Source: CAZEJK01 sp964512045
GTDB lineage: Bacteria > Acidobacteriota > Thermoanaerobaculia > Thermoanaerobaculales > Sulfomarinibacteraceae
Length of the DNA stretch: 11,184 bases
Direction of reading: 5' to 3'
NCBI GenBank assembly: GCA_964512045.1
Contig: CAZEJK010000164.1
Coordinates: 1-11,184 of the forward strand
The position numbers and the translations under genes were made by a program. Of the stretch, positions 5,245 through 11,184 are shown in pieces (the first letter of the stretch is position 1; the number at the start of each line of letters is the position of its first letter). The notes under the pieces are model-generated. The model saw only the letters and a list, made by a program, of their open reading frames with translations. It searched no databases and was not told where the DNA came from.

Positions 5245-7293
5245 ATGAGAGATCGTGGTAGCTCGAAGCGGCTCTCGCCCGGCGGGAGCGTCCGACCCGT
5301 GACCCGGCGCGACTTCCTTCGCCTGGCCGGTGGGAGCGCCGCAGCGGCGGCGTTGCCGTGGTCGCTGACGTCGTGCCGGCGTGCGCAGGCGGCTGGGCGC
5401 AAGGCGATCGTCCTGGGCCTGGACGGCCTCGACCCGGGCATGGTGCGGGCGATGATCGACTCCGGCCGGCTCCCGAACTTCGCCAAGCTTGCGAAGATGG
5501 GGTCGTTCACGCGGCTGCAGACCACCATGCCAGCGCTCAGCCCGGTGGCATGGAGCAGCTTCATCACCGGCCAGAACCCGGGCCGTCACGGTATCGCCGA
5601 CTTCGTCGCGCGCGACCCGGAGACGATGCAGCCGGTGTTCTCGATCTGGGAGCCCACCGAGCCCGGGATGGTGATCGATGTCGGCGACATCCACCTGCCG
5701 GTGACCGGCGGTGGACCGGTCAACATGCGCAAGGGACGGCCGTTCTGGTCGTACCTGACCGAGCAGGGAATCCCATCGTTCGTCTCCAAGATCCCCACCA
5801 ACTACCCGGTGGACGACTCGGCCACCTACGCGATCAGCGGCATGGGCACGCCGGATCTCGCCGATGCGTACGGGATGTTCGGCTACTACACCTCCGATCA
5901 GTTCGAGGACTTCCCGAACCTGGAGGGCGGCAACGTCATCTACGTCACCCCTCAGGGCAACCGCGTCAGCTCGCGACTGATCGGGCCGGTGAACTCGCTG
6001 CACACCCAGCCGGCCACGCGCGAGGACCCGTTCGCCGACCGTGCGACCGTGCCGTTCGAGCTGCATCTGGACCCCGAGCGCAACCTGGCGCGGCTGGATA
6101 TCCAGGGGCAGCGGATCGTGCTCGAGGTGGGGCAGTACTCCGACTGGGTGAAGGTCAGCTTCTCGCTCCTGCCGGTGATCGGCGAGGTGTCCGGAATCGT
6201 GCGGTTCCTGCTCAAGGGGGTCGCGCCGCACGTCCAGCTATACGTCACCCCGATCAACATCGATCCAGAGCATCAGGCGGCGCCGGTGACGGCGCCGGCC
6301 TCGTTCGGAGCCGATATCGCCCGCTCCATCGGCTCCTTCTGGACCAAGGGGCTACCCGCTGACACCAAGGCGTTTGACTACGGCATCTTGAACGACGAGC
6401 AGTACGTCGGCCAGGCGGAGCTGATTCTCGACGAACGGATGCAGCTGTTCGATTACCAGTGGGAGCGCTTCACCGAGGGGCTGTTCTACTTCTACGTGTC
6501 GTCCACCGACCAGGACGCGCACATGCTGTGGCGCAACGCCGACCCGACCCACCCGATGCACGGTGCCAGCGATGTGCGCTTCGCCGGCTACATCCAGCAT
6601 CTCTACGAGCGCATGGACGAGCTGGTGGGCAAGGTGCTGCCGGCGGTGGACGAGAACACGCTGCTGCTGATCTGCTCCGATCATGGGTTCGCGCAGTTCG
6701 GGCGGCAGTTCCACCTGAACTCGTGGCTCCGCGACAACGGCTACCTGAAGCTCAAGCCGGGGACCGAGAGCAAGCCCGAGACGTCGATCATGGACATCGA
6801 CTGGAGCCAGACGGCGGCGTACGGCGTGGGCTTCAACGGGCTGTATGTGAACCGCAAGAACCGCGAGTCGAAGGGGGTCGTCACCGATAGCGAAGCCGAC
6901 AGGCTCGTGCGCCGGCTGGCGACGGAGCTCGAGGCCGTGCGCGACCCGGATACCGGGCGGCCGCCGATCGCCCGGGTGTACGGGCGCGACCAGGTGTATG
7001 TCGGCGATCTCACGCCGACCATGCCCGAGCTGCTCGTGGGCTACGCACCCGGGTTCCGGTGTGCGTCGCGGTCGGTGATCGGCGCCACCGGGCCGGAGAT
7101 CCTCAACATCAACCCGTGGCCATGGAGCGGCGACCACTCGATGGATCGGGAGCATGTTCCCGGCACGTTGATGTGCAACCAGCAGGTGACGGCCGGCACC
7201 CCGAGCATCGTCGATCTGCCGGTGACAATCCTCGAGCACTTCGGTATCGCCAGGCCCGCCGACATGGACGGCCGCAGCATCTTCCGCAGCTGA
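5245..7293 (+). CDS. Tat-exported lipoprotein phosphodiesterase, alkaline-phosphatase superfamily
   Basis: 682 aa, paralogous to the enzyme at 1991-4129. The N-terminus has a twin-arginine signal TRRDFLR (residues 20-26), an Ala-rich hydrophobic segment and a lipobox-like LTSC (Cys44), so it should be exported folded and anchored outside the cytoplasm. Metal-site residues are Asp60 (IVLGLDG), Ser99 at the nucleophile position (MPALSPVAWSSFITG), Asp422 and His426 (STDQDAH), Asp479-His480 (SDHGF) and His631 (SGDHSM). The insert with INIDPEHQAAP matches INIDPDKPALP in the paralogue, and both share an NG-YL-LK block followed by a D-DWS block. The ATG at 5245 has only a weak GGA upstream. The GTG at 5299 (product MTRRDFLR..., GGGAG ten bases upstream) is an equally credible start; an in-frame extension to 5149 is unlikely. 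It is the last gene of the presumed operon. Substrate unknown. Confidence 0.88.
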   Translation: MRDRGSSKRLSPGGSVRPVTRRDFLRLAGGSAAAAALPWSLTSCRRAQAAGRKAIVLGLDGLDPGMVRAMIDSGRLPNFAKLAKMGSFTRLQTTMPALSPVAWSSFITGQNPGRHGIADFVARDPETMQPVFSIWEPTEPGMVIDVGDIHLPVTGGGPVNMRKGRPFWSYLTEQGIPSFVSKIPTNYPVDDSATYAISGMGTPDLADAYGMFGYYTSDQFEDFPNLEGGNVIYVTPQGNRVSSRLIGPVNSLHTQPATREDPFADRATVPFELHLDPERNLARLDIQGQRIVLEVGQYSDWVKVSFSLLPVIGEVSGIVRFLLKGVAPHVQLYVTPINIDPEHQAAPVTAPASFGADIARSIGSFWTKGLPADTKAFDYGILNDEQYVGQAELILDERMQLFDYQWERFTEGLFYFYVSSTDQDAHMLWRNADPTHPMHGASDVRFAGYIQHLYERMDELVGKVLPAVDENTLLLICSDHGFAQFGRQFHLNSWLRDNGYLKLKPGTESKPETSIMDIDWSQTAAYGVGFNGLYVNRKNRESKGVVTDSEADRLVRRLATELEAVRDPDTGRPPIARVYGRDQVYVGDLTPTMPELLVGYAPGFRCASRSVIGATGPEILNINPWPWSGDHSMDREHVPGTLMCNQQVTAGTPSIVDLPVTILEHFGIARPADMDGRSIFRS

Positions 7294-7345
7294 GCCGCCG
7301 CCGTCTCGGCTGTGGGGGTGGCTGTAGCTGCGACGGCCCGGAGGC

Positions 7346-7371
7346 AGCGTCCGCGGCGACGGCGGACAGCT
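7346..7371 (+). terminator. Strong hairpin after the phosphodiesterase operon
   Basis: GTCCGC (7349-7354) pairs with GCGGAC (7362-7367) around a seven-base loop. AGC (7346-7348) pairs with GCT (7369-7371) past one bulged A, giving a nine-pair GC-rich stem. It lies 53 bases after the last operon stop and about 190 bases before acs. No T-tract follows, so it is a possible terminator or transcript-end stabiliser rather than a textbook intrinsic terminator. Confidence 0.35.
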
Positions 7372-7478
7372 CGTGTATCCCTGGTGCCCGCTTCCAATCC
7401 TGGTGGACTCATTGCGGATTCGCGGTGAGCTCTTCAGGCGAACGGTCAACGTCTGCGATCTGGTGGCTCGCGGTCACG

Positions 7479-7492
7479 TCCCGGAACCGGGA
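7479..7492. promoter_or_regulatory. Perfect 14-bp palindrome upstream of acs
   Basis: TCCCGGAACCGGGA is a perfect inverted repeat ending 66 bases before the acs start. It is followed by AATCTTTT, so in RNA it could act as a small stem with a U-rich tail; in DNA it could be an operator for a dimeric regulator. The two readings cannot be separated from one copy. The rest of the 265-bp gap (7294-7558) holds the hairpin at 7346-7371 and the acs ribosome binding site; I see no convincing -35/-10 pair. Confidence 0.35.
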
Positions 7493-7558
7493 ATCTTTTG
7501 CGCTGGTATGCATTGTCCCTTGGCGGGCTCCCTGAAGAGCCGGAGCAGGAGGGCGACC

Positions 7559-9586
7559 ATGGCAGATCCGCACACTCCTCAGAGCACGGAAAGCGGCGAC
7601 ATCTCGGTCCACTGGAAGGAAGAGGCCACCATCGAGCCGCCGGCGACGTTCGTCGAGCAGGCCAACGTCACCGACCCCTCGGTCTTCGAGCGGTTCTCGC
7701 TCGATCGCTTCCCGGACTGCTTCGTCGAGTACGCCGAGAAGCTGGACTGGACCCGGCGCTGGGATCGGGTCCTCGACGACGACCGCCCGCCGTTCTACCG
7801 CTGGTTCGTCGGCGGCGAGCTGAACGCCTCGGCGAGCTGCGTCGATCGGCATCTGGCGGCTCGCCGTAACCAGACCGCCATCCACTTCGTGCCCGAGCCG
7901 GAGGACGAGCCGATCCAGCACATGACCTACCAGGAGCTGTACTGGCGGGTCAACGAGTGTGCCGCCATGCTGCGGGACGACCTCGGTCTGAGGCGCGGGG
8001 ACACGGTCACCTTGCACATGCCGATGACGCCGGAGCTTCCGGTCGTCATGCTCGCCTGCGCGCGGCTCGGAGTGATCCACTCGCAGGTGTTCTCGGGCTT
8101 CTCGGGCAAGGCGTGCGCGGACCGCATCGTGGATGCCCGCAGCCGTGTGCTGATCACCATGGATGCCTACTGGCGGGGCGGCACGCTGATCGACCACAAG
8201 GGGAAGGCCGACACCGCGGTGGACGAGGCGGCGCACGATGGCCAGCAGGTGGAGCATGTGGTGGTGTTTCAACGCTACGCGGACCGCTACTCCAGTGAGG
8301 CGCCGTTGGTGGAGGGGCGCGACGCGCTCGCCGGCGAGCTGCTGGCGCGGCACCGCCATCGGGAGGTTCCGCCGGAGCCAATGCGCTCGGAGGACACCCT
8401 GTTTCTGATGTACACCTCGGGCACCACGGGCAAGCCGAAGGGCGCACAGCACGCCACTGGCGGCTACCTGGCGTACGCGGCGGGCACGGCCGAGGTGATC
8501 CTCGATATCCAGCCGACCGATGTGTACTGGTGCATGGCGGACATCGGCTGGATCACCGGGCACTCCTACATCGTGTACGGACCGTTGGCGCTGGGCGCCT
8601 CCACCGTCGTGTATGAGGGCACGCCGACGGCGCCGGATGCCGGTCGGCCGTGGCGGATCGCCGAGGAGCTGGGCGTGAACATCTTCCATACCTCCCCGAC
8701 CGCGATCCGCGCCCTGCGCCGGGTCGGGCCGGACGAGCCGGAGAAGCACCGCTACCGGTTCAAGCTGATGTGCACGGTGGGCGAGCCGATCGAGCCCGAG
8801 GTGTGGCGGTGGTACCACCGGGTCGTGGGCAAGGGTGAGGCGGTGATCGTGGATACCTGGTGGCAGACCGAGACCGGTGGATTCCTGTGCTCCACGGTAC
8901 CGGCGTTACAGGCGATGAAGCCGGGGAGCGCCGGACCGGGCGTGCCCGGCATCCATCCGGTGATCTATGACGAGCTCGGCAACGAGCTGGAGGCGGGCTC
9001 CCGTGCCGGCAACATCTGCATCCGCAACCCGTGGCCCGGCCGGATGCTCACCATCTGGGGGGACGACGAGCGGTTCGTCCGCCAGTACTATCAGCGCTAC
9101 TGCACGGATCGCGACTCCACCGACTGGCGCGATTGGCCGTACTTTGCGGGCGACGGTGCGTTGGAGGCCGGCGACGGCTACTTCCGGATCCTCGGCCGGA
9201 TCGACGACGTCATCAACGTGGCCGGCCACCGGCTGGGGACAAAGGAGCTGGAGTCTGCCGCGCTGATGGTTTCCGAGGTCGGCGAGGCGGCGGTCGTACC
9301 GGTCCCAGACCCGGTCAAAGGGACCATGCCGCACCTGTTCGTGTCGCTGAAGCCCGGCAACGACCCGTCCGCGGCACTGGCACGGACGATCACCGACACC
9401 CTCGCGCGGGAGATCGGGCCGATCGCCAAGCCCGGTCGCGTGTGGATCGTGCCGGACATGCCGAAGACCCGGTCCGGCAAGATCATGCGCCGGGTGCTGG
9501 GTGCCATCGCCTCCGGCAAGGACACCGGCGACATCACCACCCTCGCCAACCCGGAGATCGTGGCGGCGATCCAGGAGATGGCGTGA
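7559..9586 (+). CDS. acs: Acetyl-CoA synthetase (AMP-forming)
   Basis: Activates acetate with ATP and CoA to acetyl-CoA, AMP and pyrophosphate in the cytoplasm (EC 6.2.1.1). The 675-aa length is usual for the family. Motifs in order: YTSGTTGKPKG (285-295, ATP loop), ADIGWITGHSYIVYGPL (327-343), TVGEP (406-410), VDTWWQTETGG (431-441), YFAGDGA (528-534), GRIDDVINVAGHRLGT (546-561) and PKTRSGKIMRR (635-645). Lys641 is the conserved catalytic lysine that is acetylated in characterised Acs. The WW and TVGEP residues match an acetate-sized pocket rather than a longer-chain one. The segment GGTLIDHKGKADTAV and a small insert near 508-526 differ from the E. coli enzyme. The ATG was chosen for AGGAGGG (7547-7553) five bases upstream; the open frame back to 7373 is unlikely to be translated. 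It stands apart from the preceding operon by 265 bp. Confidence 0.95.
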   Translation: MADPHTPQSTESGDISVHWKEEATIEPPATFVEQANVTDPSVFERFSLDRFPDCFVEYAEKLDWTRRWDRVLDDDRPPFYRWFVGGELNASASCVDRHLAARRNQTAIHFVPEPEDEPIQHMTYQELYWRVNECAAMLRDDLGLRRGDTVTLHMPMTPELPVVMLACARLGVIHSQVFSGFSGKACADRIVDARSRVLITMDAYWRGGTLIDHKGKADTAVDEAAHDGQQVEHVVVFQRYADRYSSEAPLVEGRDALAGELLARHRHREVPPEPMRSEDTLFLMYTSGTTGKPKGAQHATGGYLAYAAGTAEVILDIQPTDVYWCMADIGWITGHSYIVYGPLALGASTVVYEGTPTAPDAGRPWRIAEELGVNIFHTSPTAIRALRRVGPDEPEKHRYRFKLMCTVGEPIEPEVWRWYHRVVGKGEAVIVDTWWQTETGGFLCSTVPALQAMKPGSAGPGVPGIHPVIYDELGNELEAGSRAGNICIRNPWPGRMLTIWGDDERFVRQYYQRYCTDRDSTDWRDWPYFAGDGALEAGDGYFRILGRIDDVINVAGHRLGTKELESAALMVSEVGEAAVVPVPDPVKGTMPHLFVSLKPGNDPSAALARTITDTLAREIGPIAKPGRVWIVPDMPKTRSGKIMRRVLGAIASGKDTGDITTLANPEIVAAIQEMA

Positions 9587-9724
9587 CGCGCGCGCGGTGA
9601 GACGCCACGCTGACATCCGAGACCTGGGTGCGGCCACTTTGCCGTTGGCGGTTCGGCATAGGGTTCGCCACCACCTCGATCTGGCGAGCACGCAGCGCCG
9701 TGGCCGATGCCGGTGATGGAGGGC

Positions 9725-10835
9725 TCAGCCCGGCCCCTGGAGCCGCTCGAGGAGCTCCTCGGACCAGACCGGGAGGTCGCCACCGCCGGCGGCCGAAGCG
9801 ACCGCCTCGTTGTAGCGGATCAGGAGCTGCACGGGCTGACACACTGTGGCGACCACAGCATCCCGTCCCAGCTCGCGCTCGACGGTGGCGGCCATGTGCC
9901 AGCCGACCGAGTAGAACGCGCCCTGCGGAGCGTCTTCGGTGTTGAGGAACTGCATGCCGCGGCGCCCGACGTCGTCGCCGCTGAGCTCCCCGTCGAGGAT
10001 CTCCGTGTAGAAGGCCTCCAGGGCTCGCATGTCGTCGGCCAGGTGGTCGATCCGTTGCTGCCACTGACGATGGGTCTCGTCGTTACCGAACGGATGGGTG
10101 GCCGCGTCTGGACTGCCGGCTGCAGCCAGCACAGCGTGTCCCTCGCCGAAGCCGGAGAAAAGCATAGCATCGCCGNNNNNNNNNNGAGAGCCACCGGTGC
10201 GCGAGCTGAAGCTCGTCCGTGCCGTTCGGCGGCTCGGACTCGCAGGTGGCGGTGCCCACATGGTGCAGCTCATGGGCGAGGATGTGCTCCAGCTCGGCGG
10301 CGGTGCGGCCCGGCTCGACGTACATGAAGATCGCCGCATCGTCGGTGCCCAGGTCCCACACGAAGCTGTTCCGCTGCTCGCGCACCAACGGGTAGATGGT
10401 CGCCGTGAGCTCGGTGCCTGGCGGCAGGTAGGCGAGCGCTCGTGAGGCGGCGCGCTGCACATCCACCCTTCGCCACTCGCCGAGCCCCACCCGCTGCGCC
10501 TCCAGGTGCTCGAGTGCGGCGTCAGAGGTCGCCCAACGCCGGAACGAGGCCGCGTCGATGCCGCGGTCCACGCCGAACAGCTCGTTGATCCCCTGCTCGC
10601 GCTCGAGCATGCGCCGGAACCCCTCGGTGCCCTCCAGCTCCTTCCATGTGGCCTCGGGAACCGGCTCGCCCTTCTGGCGGGCAGCAAGGATCGCCAGGGC
10701 AGCCGTGGCCTCGTCCGCCTCGATGCGAACCTCGGCCTTGGCAGCTGCGACGGTCGTTTCCGCAGCCCACGGCGCCGACACGCAGAGCCCAAGGACAGCC
10801 ATCATGGCCAGCAGGCAGGGAGTGGTTCGGATCAT
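9725..10835 (-). CDS. Secreted HELHH putative zinc peptidase (DUF5700-like), broken by assembly gap
   Basis: Starts at an ATG with a near-ideal GGAGGT Shine-Dalgarno four bases upstream. A signal peptide follows (MIRTTPCLLAMMAVLGLCVS, then APWAAET), so the product is exported. Residues 33-135 are helical and charged. HILAHELHHVG carries an HExxH zinc motif (His188, Glu189, His192; about 10260-10274). Beyond the gap, GFGEGHAVLAAAG supplies a Glu (10142-10144) in the right setting for a third zinc ligand. This layout recalls the DUF5700 putative zinc-dependent protease family. The C-terminal half (about 9728-10175) is in another frame than the first half only because the N-run has length 10; a true gap that is a multiple of three restores one gene. 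The stop at 9725-9727 faces acs across 138 bp with no clear terminator. Peptidase activity is inferred; substrate unknown. Confidence 0.75.
10176..10185. other. Assembly gap (10 N)
   Basis: Ten consecutive N inside the putative peptidase gene. On the minus strand the left part ends with two bases (TC) of an unfinished codon and the right part resumes with one base (C) finishing a codon. One open frame therefore needs a gap length divisible by three. The 10-N length is a placeholder or misestimate, and the apparent frameshift is not evidence of a pseudogene. Confidence 0.95.
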
Positions 10836-10894
10836 GGTGACCTCCGGAGCGGCCGCCGTGAGCTCGGCGGTCGCTACCGGTTGTACGTGCTGTG

Positions 10895-10929
10895 ACGTGC
10901 GGGGTTCTGCTCTGGCGAGAAGCGCACGT
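10895..10929 (-). terminator. Hairpin downstream of the helicase gene
   Basis: ACGTGCG (10895-10901) pairs perfectly with CGCACGT (10923-10929), and inside it TTCT (10905-10908) pairs with AGAA (10918-10921). Reading on the minus strand it starts 27 bases after the helicase stop and ends about 60 bases before the peptidase start. No T-run follows, so it is a candidate terminator only. Confidence 0.35.
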
Positions 10930-10956
10930 TCGGCAGCGGAATGGGAGCCCTGTTGC

Positions 10957-11184
10957 TCAGTTCACAGGCTCATCGTCGTCGCTGGAGCTCGTGCTCGGCG
11001 CGGTGCCGCTGCCCAGGAGGAAGTCCGGCAGGTCGTAGCGGCCGGCGGGGGCGGGTAGGGCGTCCTCGAGGTTGTCGTCGCGCTTCTCGCGGACGGTCCA
11101 CAGCTCGGAGAGGTCGTCCGGGAGCTCGTTGAGAAAGCGCGACGGCTCGACGACCACGTCCACCCGGTACCGGTCACGGGCGAT
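10957..11184 (-). CDS. UvrD/Rep-type DNA helicase, C-terminal tail (5' end outside window)
   Basis: The last 75 residues of a protein whose frame is open to the right edge. VVVEPSRFLNELPDDLSELW matches the PSRFL-ELP element shared by the superfamily 1 helicases UvrD, PcrA and Rep near the end of the core, and is closest in feel to the Rep form. What follows is a poorly conserved acidic tail ending in a Ser/Asp-rich SSSDDDEPVN. The full enzyme would be an ATP-dependent 3'-5' DNA translocase in repair or replication restart. The catalytic motifs lie outside the window, so the exact subfamily cannot be set. Confidence 0.7.
   Translation of the reverse strand: MARDRYRVDVVVEPSRFLNELPDDLSELWTVREKRDDNLEDALPAPAGRYDLPDFLLGSGTAPSTSSSDDDEPVN

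Noticed and set aside
4372..6231. 619-codon open frame on the minus strand
   Set aside because: Antisense to the membrane protein and second phosphodiesterase, which have clear motifs; low-complexity Arg/Pro/Ala sequence.
1991..7293. Toxin-antitoxin reading of the 62-aa RHH-like gene
   Set aside because: The neighbours are a 712-aa phosphodiesterase and a membrane protein, not a small toxin; coupling to the enzyme suggests another role.
6352..7449. 365-codon open frame on the minus strand
   Set aside because: Antisense to the second phosphodiesterase, rich in Arg, Val and His with no recognisable motif.
7409..8818. 469-codon open frame on the minus strand
   Set aside because: Antisense to acs, whose family motifs are unmistakable.
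9587..9724. Possible bidirectional terminator between acs and the peptidase gene
   Set aside because: Only a five-base repeat (TGGCG 9646-9650, CGCCA 9666-9670) with a long loop and no T-run; not stronger than chance at this GC content.

Overview
The window is 11.2 kb of high-GC bacterial DNA with strongly GC-biased third codon positions. A 10-N run at 10176-10185 shows it comes from a gapped draft or metagenome assembly. A Tat-dependent lipoprotein, GTG starts, a sulfotransferase of the PRSGTS type and a putative HELHH zinc peptidase fit a Gram-negative lineage such as Myxococcota, the former Deltaproteobacteria, or a relative. I cannot name the taxon from sequence alone.

Left edge (1-1214): the C-terminal part of a rhomboid-like membrane protein runs off the left end on the + strand. 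Its catalytic serine appears to be lost, and it has a four-cysteine cytoplasmic tail. It converges, across a short hairpin, on a minus-strand stand-alone NFACT-R (DUF814) protein. A 153-bp divergent region (1215-1367) carries a plausible sigma70-type promoter pointing right.

Centre (1368-7293): a tightly spaced + strand set of five genes, probably one operon. They are a short sulfotransferase, a membrane-anchored alkaline-phosphatase-superfamily (type I phosphodiesterase/nucleotide pyrophosphatase) enzyme, a 62-aa ribbon-helix-helix-like protein, a three-helix membrane protein resembling the Oxa1/EMC3 (DUF106) group, and a second, Tat-exported lipoprotein phosphodiesterase that is a paralogue of the first. 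Both enzymes keep all metal-site residues. Positive-inside reasoning puts the first catalytic domain in the cytoplasm and the second outside. This cluster is the most interesting part of the window: a putative two-sided system acting on an unknown phospho- or sulfo-ester substrate at the membrane.

Right part (7294-11184): a 265-bp leader with two inverted repeats precedes an acetyl-CoA synthetase (acs). This converges on a minus-strand secreted protein with a HELHH zinc-peptidase motif (DUF5700-like), which the assembly gap interrupts. The last 228 bp encode the C-terminal tail of a UvrD/Rep-type DNA helicase on the minus strand. I saw no tRNA, rRNA, CRISPR array or insertion sequence. No gene-free stretch exceeds 300 bp.
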